This document shows, one piece after another, positions 44,297-54,506 of a stretch of DNA of 64,000 nt (positions are counted from its first letter, which is position 1; every line of letters begins with the position of its first letter). A program made the position numbers and the translations under genes. The notes under the pieces are model-generated. The model ran no database searches, was not told the origin of the DNA, and saw only the letters and a program-made list of their open reading frames with translations. Location of the stretch: contig FJOG01000012.1 of assembly GCA_900073065.1 (NCBI GenBank), forward strand, positions 31,700 to 95,699, read 5' to 3'. This DNA comes from Phialocephala subalpina. Lineage: Eukaryota; Ascomycota; Leotiomycetes; Helotiales; Mollisiaceae.

Positions 44297-45312
44297 TGGC
44301 ATGATCAGCGACGTCTGCTCTCCTATACAGCCTAAAAGCCATATTCAACTTGTCTAGCCAGGTTTTCTGCACTGTGACAAGCCTGGCAATTCTGGTGTTG
44401 CTTTCTGTCTCAAACAAGGCCGCTATTTGCAATATGCCTGGATTGAGTCTTTCGATCATGAAATCGTCCAATAATCCCTCCTCTTCCAGCAGATACACGG
44501 CCAGGATGTTATAGATCAATCTGGCAGAAAGGGGAATACTGAAATCTTCTGCTGCTTTCTTCAGCTGAGAGTCGACGATGATTGGTGACGCAGAACCCTG
44601 TCGCTGTCCATTCAAATCTACGCCAAGCGTAAGGTACTGTAGCCCTCGAATGAGTCTTCGGCGCATGTCACTAAGTTGTTGGAAGAGAGTGCCGGTTAGA
44701 CAGGCTTTGCAATCGCATACGAAACGCAGCGCTTGATGGCGGTCATGCCTGGTTCTGCATTCGAAATCTGTATTATAACAGAAAGTGATCTCTTCGCCAG
44801 CGACAATATCCCTGGTTGCAAAACTTGTAATGATCTCTTCACCGCTAGTTGGAATCTTGGAGTTGGGTATACACGAATGGTTGAAGCGCGAGTGAAGGAG
44901 GAATAGGCCATGAATTGGAGGGTCGTTGACCTGGCCCCTGGTGCTGTTCGATATTGCGAAGGAGTTCTCAGCACAGGCTTCTGTCATCTGTATGAAAGGC
45001 TTCGAGGCATTATCGCGGAGGCACAGAAATTGTTCCTTCTCACTTGGTGCTAACTGTTGAATGGCTATCCAGACATCCTCTTCCATGATTTCTTCATGCG
45101 GCTTCCGGATAATGAAGAGCGGCTTCTCTTTTAAGATCATAGCTCCTTTCCCAATTCGTCTTGTGGCAAAAGCACCCCATCCTTTCCCTGGTGAGGGCTT
45201 CAACTCGAATGGCGCATCGCTGGGCACTTGGAGGCCACGATAAGCTAGGGGAGTAAGTCAGACGCACAATTAAGCAACTAGGCAACTTACGATGATTCTG
45301 AGACATTGACAT
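44250..45312 (-). CDS. SET-domain lysine methyltransferase-like protein
   Basis: Exon 1 is 45312-45291 and exon 2 is 45244-44250 on the minus strand. The 46-bp intron has a GTAAGT donor, CTGACT branch and CCCTAG acceptor, and the join gives MSMSQNHPYRGLQVPSDAPF. The product is 338 residues. SET-domain motifs: GKGWGAFATRRIGKGAMILK (N-flank), RFNHSCIPNSK (the NHSC AdoMet/knot motif), AGEEITFCYN (the catalytic Tyr motif), then a cysteine cluster FVCDCKACLTG acting as post-SET. A helical C-terminus (about 130 residues) completes it. The domain is of the split fungal type (Smyd/Set5-like) that methylates histones or other proteins using S-adenosylmethionine; the target is unknown. It is intact and shows no RIP. 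Its last bases overlap the end of the coiled-coil frame on the other strand. Confidence 0.85.
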
Positions 45313-45519
45313 CCACTATAACAACCGCTGTTCATTGATACGGTACGGTAGTAGGAGGATACTGGTTTAATTTGAGGCTCCACTCGCCTCGTTTCATGGG
45401 AAGATATGCGCACGGACCACCATATCGCCCTTTTGACGACAGCACATCAACGAAAGAGTCTCGCTCAAAAACCTTCATCACGTGTTCGCTTACCTTGGTG
45501 CTGCTAAGACCACCCCATA
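45313..45519. other. Region upstream of the SET gene
   Basis: A minus-strand frame of 72 codons (45332-45550; FVDVLSSKGRYGGPCAYLPM) looks coding-like but has no recognised domain and runs into the repeat block. It may be a gene fragment. Confidence 0.3.
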
Positions 45520-45630
45520 CCTGAAACTTTGTCGATTTCATTGGCCACACTCTTTATCAACAGATGCCTTTCTAAATTCTAATACTTTAGCCAATTTCGA
45601 AGGCTTCGTGTGAGCCGCAGGCTGGCACCC
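45520..45630 (+). repeat. 3' block of an unclassified repeat, copy A
   Basis: Begins CTGAAACTTTGTCGATTTCA and ends AATTTCGAAGGCTTCGTGTG then AGCCGCAGGCTGGCACCCA. The same two words in the same order stand at 51289-51410, and the first alone at 45905-45945. GGCT...AGCC near the end could form a small hairpin. Confidence 0.65.
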
Positions 45631-45654
45631 ATGTTTTAGCGGAAGCTAAAATAA

Positions 45655-45945
45655 GAAGGTTCTTCGAAGAGAAGAGAGAGCGGTGCTTTGGGCCTTTTGT
45701 TTTTCCGATTTTCGGGCGCTAGGAAGAGATATTAATCCGCGTTTAGTTACTAACAGCTTTGTTAAGCTGGTGGCTTTGCCTCGTGTGGCTTGCACCGCCT
45801 ATTTTCGACGTCTCGCTGTTTCTAATGCTGCTTTCTTTTTATATAGGGGGATTTTGCTTCACCCTTTACAACAGCTACGCCTAAACATATATTCCTAGTA
45901 CACTGCCTGCAACTTTGTCGATTTCATCTACTTAACACTTACCGT
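45655..45945 (+). repeat. Unclassified repeat, short copy B
   Basis: Starts 25 bp after copy A ends, with GAAGGTTCTTCGAAGAGAAG, and ends with the 3' word GCAACTTTGTCGATTTCATC then TACTTAACACTTACC. About 290 bp, so probably an internally deleted copy with both ends. Confidence 0.5.
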
Positions 45946-46991
45946 TCCCGAAGACGCCTAGCCAATCTTCCACGACATTGACAGTTGTACTCTACGCAAT
46001 AGATGTCCAGTTCGGGTTTTCCTGGTCCACCTTGTGACGCTCGAGATCAAGGGAAATACGTATGGCAGTCATATAGCTCAGATCCACCCCCCATGCTTAG
46101 TGGAATATCAATCATCAGCATCGGGGAGGCACTTAGCATCAGGTATAAGTCATGTGTTATGGTGCAAACTTGCCTTGTTATTTGGATGCTGTCAGGATTT
46201 TGAAAGGTTGGTATTCCAGTTTGTGGTGTTGGATAATGTAAAGAGTCTAAAGCCTTGTCGTAGGAGCCTGAAACGTAGTCAGAAACCATGTGACCAAGGA
46301 TAATTGATTGGTTGATAATCTCATGCTCCATCGGCTCGGTTCCAGCAGCTTTGTCAGCCGCTGTGCTGGCTAGGGTAGCTTCGGCTGCTCGCCGACGACC
46401 GCCAAGCACATCCCACTTTATCATGCCTCGAATGTTGCTGAACCCGCAGCCAGAGCCGGCTTTGCCACAGAGCCATACCAATGTGTTTTCCAACCGCGCA
46501 CATCCGATTGACCTTCGATGGTTGGAAAGTGAGGCGAACTATAGCACCTCTAACTAAAACATTCTCCCTTTTGGCTGAGCGCAAGTTCTGGAAATTTGTG
46601 TCGACAAACGCTCACCGAAAACGCAATCTGTGATACGCTGTGTAGATTCAGGCTGGGCTCCCAGAATTAGCGGTGGCTTGGTCATCTGCTTTCAAGTTAG
46701 CAGATCGAAACTGCAACTGTCCTGTTGTGGTGCCTAAGATTAGGCTACAATGGATTACCTAATAAAAGGAGCCGAGAATCTTTTTGGCCAACTTTTAAGA
46801 CCGCATGCGCGCTTTCACGAAGACTGAATCCAAGGCTCCCTCCCGCACAGATAACATAGGGTTAAGTATAGCCCTGTCAACGGCACTCTAGTATTTTTGT
46901 CCTAGGACTGTGTTTCCATCATCGAAATTTTGACATATCATCCTAAATTGAACAAGTTATTCTATTACCAGGTAAACAAGCTAACCAAACA
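45946..46991. other. Intergenic DNA upstream of the HET gene
   Basis: No convincing gene. A minus-strand frame at 46047-46493 begins with a peptide resembling a P-loop (WLCGKAGSG) but lacks the Lys-Ser/Thr and any NACHT continuation. Confidence 0.4.
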
Positions 46992-49211
46992 ATGTTCCCG
47001 GGGTCTCAAGTCGATGATTCCTTAGGTATTTATAAGCCTTTGCCGACAGACCATCACATGCGCCTGTTGACAATCTTGCCGGGAGAATCAGACGAGATTT
47101 GTGCGACCCTCGATGAAGTCGATGAATCCACGGGCCCTACGTATCGCTGCCTCTCCTACACCTGGGGCCCGCCCAAGAAGAGCGACACGGACAAATCCTG
47201 GTATAAAACCACTCGCTATATTGTCCTTAATGGTAAAAAGGTTCTCATTCAGCCAAATCTCCACGACGCAATAAGTCATCTTCGATGTTTAAGTATTTGC
47301 GGCCCTATCTGGATTGATGCTATCTGTATCAACCAAGAGGACATGGATGAACGCAGTAGCCAAGTTTCGAAGATGGACCGGATCTACTCAATGGGCGATG
47401 AAGTCATAATTTGGTTGGGAACTCAAGATCCTAGGACAGTTTCAGCTATTCAGAACATGAAGAAAATTGGAATTACCAACGATGAAATAATGACGGAGCC
47501 AGCCAAACCAAAAATCGCCGATTTACTTTGCAATGGGGTCTTTAGCGACGATGATTTAATCGACATCTTCGAGTTCTCGACTGAGTTCAACTGGTTTACG
47601 AGGATCTGGACCGTTCAAGAAATGGTTCTAGCCCAGAATCTAACGTTCATGTGCGGAACAGCAACCATGGGTCTTGAAACTGTCTGGGGGGCAGAACTGC
47701 TGCTCGTGATTGCAAGAGCCTTCTTCGAAGGCAAACCAATGGGGTTTCTTCAAGGGAAAGGAATTCGTTATTTGGAAGACTTACGTCGCGTGCGGTCCGA
47801 ACTACTCAATACCCCAAGCCAACTTCCAGATATAGATATGAGAACCGAGGCACATGCGATTTCCCAGGCGTTGCAAAATATGGTGGGCGTGAAGTTTCTG
47901 AAGCACTCAAGATCCCGCATGGACTTTATGACCAAAAGTCGTGACTGGACAGGTCAAACAGTGTTTTCAGGCTTCGGAGGACTCTCAAATCTCCTCGAGT
48001 TTGGGTTTCTCCGAGGGACAGGCGATGAAAGTAGATCTAGAAGGCTCTTGAGCGTTCTTGCGCAAGAGCTACGCGAAAAGGAGGCAACGAATCCGAGAGA
48101 TAAGTTATACGGCATTCTAGGCATCGCAAGTACGAGAGTATTAAAGTTCCAACACACTGTATATGTACGCTAATTTAATGTAGCGTCAACGATCCATGGC
48201 GTGGACTATGAAAAATCGCCGCAGCGGGTGTTCATTGAAGCTGCTACTTTGGCTCTTGCCGAATTTGAAGATCTATCCTGCCTGTCTTACATTGGCCGTC
48301 AAGAACTAAACCGACTCCCATCCTGGGTCCCTGACTACACAGTACCTCTAACTATCAGGCCTCTAGCATCTTCAAATAAATTTCGCGCGGCGACAAGATG
48401 GCAATACCGTGTAGAAACATCAACCGACCCTCATACTCTAACACTAGAAGGAACTTATGTTGATACTGTAACCGCTGTACGCCCGGCCCATTGGACAGCA
48501 GGCGAGTCATGCAGGTTCTTGGACCTCATAAATCTTGCGTTGGATCCGGTTCCTTTCTCGCTAGATTCAGATTTGAGCTTTATGGGCCTGCTCCGAAACA
48601 CGTTGCATGCTGAGCTCGACTTGCGAGTTAACCCATCGGATCGAGCTACCGCACACCGAGAAATGGAAGTTTCATTCCAACGATGGCTGTTCCGCCAAAC
48701 CTACTCTGCATTGGCTAGGCAAGATGACAGCTTAGCAACTTCATTTCTCCTAGATCCAGGTAAAACCTTTGCAGATGCAATGAACGCACTTGGCATCTTC
48801 GGTCCCACGGACTTGCTAACCGGATCATTAACTGGAGACTCTGAAGACGAGATTTGGAAAGGCCTCACTCTCATATCGAAAAAGGGTTCAATGGAGCAAC
48901 TATTTTCAATATTCTCGTCCGCGTTCGAGAGAGACGCGTTCACTAACGCTTGGGCTGACGTTTGTACGAATCGATCAGTATTCCGAACAAGGAAGGGGTA
49001 CTTCGGCCTAGGCCCCGACTCGCTAGTGCCTGGGGATCGTGTCTACATCATTAAAGGAGCGCGTGTTCCATATCTCTTTCGGTCGGTTCCAGGGAAAGGC
49101 AAAGCTGCGTTCGAGCTAGTCGGAGAGGTATATATACGAGGCATTATGGATGGCGAAGCGGAGGCGAGACTGGGAACGACTCTCGAATGGATGAAGATGA
49201 TTATTTACTAG
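46992..49211 (+). CDS. HET-domain (heterokaryon incompatibility) protein
   Basis: Two exons, 46992-48129 and 48184-49211, joined over a 54-bp intron (GTACGA donor, GCTAAT branch, ATGTAG acceptor), give 721 residues. The phase-1 join reads GILGIA|TSTIHGVDYEKSPQ. HET landmarks: YRCLSYTWGPP (51-61), GPIWIDAICINQEDMDERSS (104-123, the core motif), GDEVIIWLG (135-143), NWFTRIWTVQEMVLAQNLTF (200-219) and PRDKLYGILGIA at the exon border. The long C-terminal region (about 340 residues) has PGDRVYIIKGARVPYLFR, common at the end of this class. Proteins with the HET domain cause cell death when unlike mycelia fuse, but many paralogues have no known partner. The ATG context (AACAATG) is good and the gene shows no damage. 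Confidence 0.85.
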
Positions 49212-50158
49212 TCGGAGTGCTGGAAGCAGAAGAGCTCCACATTTCGAGGGATAAACGAGATAATGACATTGACGCCTTTCCTGGGGGCGGTGCGTGTGAC
49301 GATACAGTCGAGACATGAAACCTTCTGTGCGTAATCTTACTCCAGGTTGCTTTGAGAAGAAGTCCAGCAAGGAGTCAAGCATGTAGGGACAAGTTATATA
49401 TGCGGATGAAGATAATGGCATCTATAACATGGCGAGGGAACGCTTGCATATCTTCAGAATAGGTCTAATGTTTTTGGGTGGCACTTAGGCATTTATCTTC
49501 AAATTGGCTTTGGGACCAGGCACTATGAAACTCAAGCTCATTATCAAATCTGCCTCTTGTTATAATTTCCAGGGCCTCTATAGGGCTCTTAGGGGCACTC
49601 AAGGTGCAATGTCCACTATAACTAAGGTAAAAAGGGTTGAATTGACCTGCTGTTCTACAGTGGTAGGTAGCCTATATTTATAGGTGCTGTAAACCCTGTA
49701 GGCACCTACAGTGTAGCCTAGCCCGCAGGCACCTATAATTCCAACACCTCTTCGCTGTTCTTTCGGCCACCTGACCAGCCTCGTTTACATCTTCAAGGGC
49801 AATCCCTTCTTGATTTTGCTGATCTTATATGGAAAGAAAGCCTCGCCTTCCGCTTTTTCCTTATTAAAGCTCTTATACATTAAGCCCTCGCGCAATTACC
49901 TGAATAGGCAAATGCTTTGCCGGCGACTTTCTGGCGAAGGGAAAAAGCAAGGACTTGGACCGGTGCATTTGAGGGTCTGGAGGAACCCCCTTCAAGGCTC
50001 TTGATCTATAGTATTCAGTCTAGTAGTAGCCTACTAAGTAAGCTCTACACTTCACTTGCAGTTAACTCACTTAAGTGTCTACTACTTACTTCGGCTACGT
50101 TATATCCTCTATCTCTTTTCACTGTCCTTCGTTAATATATCCTTATAATAACGGTGGT
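49212..50158. other. Spacer with possible repeat sequence
   Basis: No convincing gene. Short words recur at 49660-49735 (AGGCACCTATA / TAGGTGCTGTAAACC / GTAGGCACCTACAG), forming a small imperfect inverted repeat. The right part may be the 5' region of the repeat that ends at 51410. Confidence 0.4.
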
Positions 50159-51131
50159 TGGTACTCGTAAGACTCCTAGCGGGAGGACTACCGTCATATT
50201 AGATGGTTCCCCTGTTATAGAGGCGATTGATGATGAATACGAGACAACTGATCTTGTAGACCAGCTCTCTGTACGGTTTCCACTTTCCTAGCTATTTTTC
50301 TTAGCTAACGTCATGGTCCCACGCAGTTCTGTGCCGCCTTACTCGGACGGCATCTATACTAGCCCTTACCCATCGAGTTCTGTCGATATACAAACACCCC
50401 CTTCAGCCCCTACTCCCTCATCATATGCATCTCCGAGTAAGAGACCAGCGACCCCCCCTCCAGCCTTGAACTTTGACGGCGTCCCAAACCTTCCATACTT
50501 TCGGGGCCAGTGGGTATATGTTGGGAACCTTGAGCGTCTCGATCCGAAGCTTTCGTGGGAGGCTTTCAATGGAGCTGGAATAAAGTGGTTGGCTCATAAT
50601 AAACCAGAAGACATATACGATGATAAAGAGCTTGGTCCCTTGGGTATTATCCTCCTAGGCCAGCTCGGTCAGTTTACTACACTTAAGAGTGCCGTAAATA
50701 ATTTCAACCCGGACAAGCCTGAGTTTTCCTTACAATTACAAGTGGATGATAGATCTCTCGAGGTCTTGAAGGTCTTGATTCGTCGGCGGGATAGAAACCT
50801 CACTGTTACGAATCCCTTACGTCTTAAGGTGGCTAAGTCGGACATCATTTCACCTTCTTTCACTCCCAGGGACCCCTTTCCCGCTGCCTTCGACGGAACA
50901 ACCACGGACGACGACCAAGACGGCGACGACATAGATGCCTCTCGTTTCGCCATGGGTGACAAAGTCGCCGTTCAAACTTGGTTTGGTAGCTACGTCTTCA
51001 TAAATAAGTCTGGGAAGACCGTATCCGGACCTACGTTCCGCCTGTTAAAGTTGTGGAGGTTACAAGCTAGTGTTTCTAGTTCCTCAAGCCTGAATAGCAG
51101 CCCAGTTACTAAACGGAGACGCATACTATAG
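50159..51131 (+). CDS. Orphan protein of an unclassified repeat (copy C)
   Basis: A frame of 272 codons from ATG 50313 to 51131. The first 55 residues are Pro/Ser-rich; then VPNLPYFRGQWVYVGNLERL, PKLSWEAFNGAGIKWLAHNK and LGPLGIILLGQLGQFTTLKS form an ordered region, followed by LEVLKVLIRRRDRNLTVTNP, an Asp-rich linker and FAMGDKVAVQTWFGSYVFIN. An upstream exon is plausible (KTPSGRTTVILDGSPVIEAI at about 50170-50240), ending at a GTACGG donor with a CTAACGT branch and acceptor CCACGCAG at 50315-50322, which would remove the ATG. No family is recognised. It sits directly before the 3' block at 51289-51410, so it is probably encoded by the repeat. Confidence 0.45.
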
Positions 51132-51288
51132 CAGACCTACGTCTTCACCTGACATGTAATTATATGCAAGCTGTTTTCGCCTATAATCTTTCCTTTTCAC
51201 GGTTCACTGTCCACTTAATCCTACCCTGCTGTTTCTGATACTCTATGTCGTATGTTACCTAGATGGGCGCTGCTGTCTGTGCGCCACG

Positions 51289-51410
51289 CCTGAAACTTTG
51301 TCGATTTCATCTACTTAAGACTTACCAACCGCTCATTTTGACGTTTCTTAATTAAATTCCAATACTCAAATGAATTTCGAAGGCTTCGTGTGAGCCGCAG
51401 GCTGGCACCC
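51289..51410 (+). repeat. 3' block of an unclassified repeat, copy C
   Basis: CTGAAACTTTGTCGATTTCA, then CTACTTAAGACTTACC, and at the end AATTTCGAAGGCTTCGTGTG and AGCCGCAGGCTGGCACCCA. Same order and spacing as 45520-45630. Confidence 0.7.
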
Positions 51411-51612
51411 ACGTGTATCTTGGTGAAGAAAAGGACTCCGAAATAATGCGCTAAAGGGAAAAACTATATCCGGTCCGACGAGCATCAGGTGACATAGCAG
51501 ACTCTAGGGCAATGACGAAAAGTATTCAAATTCAAGATTCATTAAGGAATTGGGTGAATAGGCTAAGTTTATTATCATTATTCTAGAGAGGAATTCGGCC
51601 CAAGACCCGGAA

Positions 51613-52786
51613 CTACAATGGATGGAACGGTAACTCTTTCAACTGGATATCCTTGTCCAACATCTGCCTCACAACCTCGCGGACTTGTTCTCCTATATGA
51701 TAGTTCACACATACTAGCAGCAAATCATCAGTCCCAATAGAGCATCTCTCCACACCTAGACTTACATGAGACCACACTTTGACCCTTTCGTCCTTCAAGT
51801 TCAGATCTGATCAGATTCTCAACGTCAAGACCTCTGTAATTCACGATAATACGGTCATGTGTACTAATGCGACCAACCATACCATGCTCCGCGCCTTTGG
51901 TAATGTAATTTCCAACAACGAAGAGACGTATGTCGAGAATCTATCGGGAAAACTGTCAGGGATATTTCGGTGATTGCATTGCTCAAACTTACGTATTCTG
52001 AGTCTTGCTCCAGCAGGTCAGTCATCCATTGTCCTACCTATTTCAAGTGCTCTTTCAGATTTGGCTATCAGCAGAGTTCCTTCTGGAGCAACTGGGCTTA
52101 CCTTCTGATTCTACCTGCCAGAACAATGCGATCCTCCTTGCCTTTGCGTCGTAATTGTGAAAATTCTCAAGAAGCTGCCGCATGTAAGGCAACTGGCCCG
52201 CTATTCCAATACCAGTCGCGAATAATAACACTGTTCCATATTCATCGAGATGTATCTCTTTGCCGTAAGGCCCCTCAATGATGGCTCTCAATTCAGTAGG
52301 CCGGGTTGAACTGTTGCTCGTAGGGAGACTTCGCGTGAATCCTCTTTGACGTTGAATAATAAAGACCATAATATCCTGATCTTTATCATATTTGTACCAC
52401 CACGAGACCATGTACGGATGCGACTGAGAGATAGCACTGTAGCTCACTCCAGGAATGCACAAGTATATGTACTGACCCGCTCGGTACTTCCAGGGCCTTG
52501 AAATCTTTGCATGGACCTGGTATGCATCCGGCAGAGATTCAATAGCAACTTTGCATGAGTATTTCCAATTTCGAACGTTTCGATATAACATTTGGCAGAT
52601 CTGGAGAAGGTGCAATAATGTCCATATACAACATGCGACGAGGAGATATATCGTCGGTGTGCTGAGTAACTTCCCGGAAACATGGATCCAAGTGAGGATC
52701 TTGAATTGGACCTCGGGAGGGAAACGGCTCCATATAATTCCCGCTGGTCCGGCCTGGGTAGACTGGCTGGACTGGGAGGTCGACAT
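51613..52786 (-). pseudogene. Ferric reductase (FRE/NOX family), N-terminally truncated
   Basis: Minus-strand exons 52786-52102, 52033-51993, 51940-51766 and 51713-51613 join in phase over introns of 68, 52 and 52 bp. The readable protein has one membrane segment (STPTIYLLVACCIWTLLHLL), then SRPWKYRAGQYIYLCIPGVS and QSHPYMVSWW (FAD-binding region) and the NADPH-binding start LLFATGIGIAGQLPYMRQLL. It ends with QMLDKDIQLKELPFHPL, the family's usual C-terminus. Iron reductases of this group have five to seven upstream helices with the bis-haem histidines; nothing like that is present in 52787-53140. The frame opens in sequence (MSTSQSSQSTQAG) that does not look like the family. It is likely a truncated copy without electron transfer through haem. 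Confidence 0.65.
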
Positions 52787-53163
52787 TTGGAAACGAGAGC
52801 CGGTAAAGAAAAGGATAGATTCTAAAGACAGGCTGCGGCTGTTTGAGCACCAGAAATGTTGAGAGAAGAAGATGAAACATGAGAGGTGGTTGCTCCTTTT
52901 AATCTCTCAGCTCATATCCTGGAATATTCGCAGAGATTGCGTAGATCGGGGTATACTGCGGGGTTGTTGTTTGCTTTTCTGGACACTGGCAAGAAGATGA
53001 GTCTGTGAGATGAGCTCGTGTAACCTAGAACAGAACATGGTTCTGGGATCGAATTGAATTGCTATTTCAAAGAGGAGGTAATTCTCCCCAGATGCATTTA
53101 TCGCAGTGGGTCTCAAACATCGCGGGGTATTCGTCAAGGGTATTCCGAAGGGTCCTTCGGGTC
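52787..53163. other. Upstream of the truncated reductase, no haem domain
   Basis: Short open frames on both strands, none with hydrophobic helices or recognisable domains. Confidence 0.4.
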
Positions 53164-53207
53164 GTGCACAGGCTACCGTGGGAAGTTTCCTGCGGTAGCC
53201 CGTGCAC
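53164..53207. repeat. 44-nt palindrome, copy 1
   Basis: GTGCACAGGCTACCGTGGGAA pairs with TTCCTGCGGTAGCCCGTGCAC over a two-base centre, with three mismatches, all transitions. A second 44-nt palindrome of related sequence lies at 53455-53498. Confidence 0.75.
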
Positions 53208-53454
53208 CCTCTCCCACATATCCTCCGTCATCCCTTGACCACAGATCCCTTGGCCACAGATCCCTTGAGCTGCAAACCTTTCCTTCATATAACCATAATG
53301 ATGATGAAAGATAAACCCACTAGAAGGAGAGAAGCATACAGAATTTAAGTACGTGATGTTCGACTTGGAGGAGGTTTGTGTTGATGTTAGAGGAGGGTTG
53401 ATGTTGATATTGCAGAAAGGTTGATGTTGTTGAAGGAGGTTGAATGTTGGAGTC

Positions 53455-53498
53455 GTGCACGGGCCACAGTAGTAAATTTCCTACAGTGGCCCGTGCAC
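53455..53498. repeat. 44-nt palindrome, copy 2
   Basis: GTGCACGGGCCACAGTAGTA and CTACAGTGGCCCGTGCAC are its arms. Same length and ends as 53164-53207. The 247 bp between copies hold short tandem words (TTGATGTTG, ACCACAGATCCCTTG). Confidence 0.75.
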
Positions 53499-53548
53499 AC
53501 TTCAAACGTCCTCGTCAGTGCTGGCACCAATAAAATCTTATCCGATAC

Positions 53549-54012
53549 GAACCAATAAATATCGGTATTGGCAATATTGCCGATATTGCAATAATATTGC
53601 AATATTTCTTGGTATTCAAAGATTTCAGTATTTTTCTTTGAAATCATCTATTTTTCTCTAAAATATCGTATAACATATATTTGAGAATTTCAGAAATTGA
53701 AAGAATTTAAAATATCACTTACCTCAATGCCGTCGTGGGAATTGTGAGTGCGACAGCCCAGAACATCACGTGAGAACTGCGGCGTCGATGTGCACGTGAT
53801 AGTCGTATTCTCTAGTCTCGAGTGAATACTTTCCCGGTCTTTTTAAGGTGTCTAAAGTAGAGCCACAATAAAACCTTGCTTAAGGATGATCTCTAGATAT
53901 TATATAAAGTAAAAGAAGTGTTTTACTAAGTAAGGCTCACAGGCACGTGTTTAACCAATATTGGAATATCATATTGCCGATATATTGCCGATAACCGATA
54001 TCGTATTGGTTC
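53549..54012. mobile_element. Candidate TIR element rich in ATTGCCGATAT iterons
   Basis: The left end GAACCAATAAATATCGGTAT then TGGCAATATTGCCGATATTG and the right end, reverse-complemented, GAACCAATACGATATCGGTT then ATCGGCAATATATCGGCAAT, are imperfect inverted repeats of about 60 bp. The subterminal iterons themselves are palindromic. No target duplication was found and there is no coding capacity, so it is at most a non-autonomous element. Confidence 0.5.
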
Positions 54013-54347
54013 CATATTGCCTTATTGCTGCCTGGTCTGGTCCTCGTGAAGTTGAATGCCTGGTTATGTCCAGGTCCTGTCTTGTCTGGATCTGGTGAGA
54101 TTCGAAACATATTAAGGATTCTCGTTCGAGGCTACTTGGACTAAAGGGTGCGTTTATTGGACGTCAAAGAATTGATAAGAGATGCAAAAGACGATATAAC
54201 CTTAGTACAATATAGGATGGGAAATCGATTGAAAGTTTGCCTTCCGAAAGAGTCTCCAAAATCCCTTGCCCGATAGGTTTGTGGTCGACAGGTTTGTGGC
54301 CGACAAAGTCTGGGGCCAGTTGGCCATCGGCAATTCTGCGACTGAGG
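54013..54347. other. Repeat-like spacer
   Basis: Short words GGTTTGTGGTCGACAGG / GGTTTGTGGCCGACA repeat at 54276-54305. No gene seen. Confidence 0.4.
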
Positions 54348-54349
54348 TA

Positions 54350-54504
54350 CGGAAGGGGGTTGTAGCAAATGACGGTCCAGCCTTGTAAGGCGGTGAAGTG
54401 ACAAGCCAATAAAAAGTCCAGGTTTTTGACTTTTGCCCCATAAATTCCTTCTTCCAGCGGCAGCAGAACATGGGCGGACCGTCACTTGCTACAACCCCCT
54501 TCCG
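54350..54504. mobile_element. Foldback MITE with TA target duplication
   Basis: Left end CGGAAGGGGGTTGTAGCAAA then TGACGGTCC; right end reverse-complemented CGGAAGGGGGTTGTAGCAAG then TGACGGTCC, about 30 bp with one mismatch. TA at 54348-54349 and 54505-54506. The total is 155 bp with no coding capacity, so it would depend on a Tc1/mariner-type transposase. Confidence 0.8.
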
Positions 54505-54506
54505 TA

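Noticed and set aside
46047..46493. Minus-strand peptide beginning like a NACHT P-loop (WLCGKAGSG)
   Set aside because: The essential Lys-Ser/Thr after the loop is missing and no further NACHT motif follows.
52551..52880. Frames overlapping the reductase region on both strands
   Set aside because: The reductase reading has consistent introns and family motifs; the others do not.
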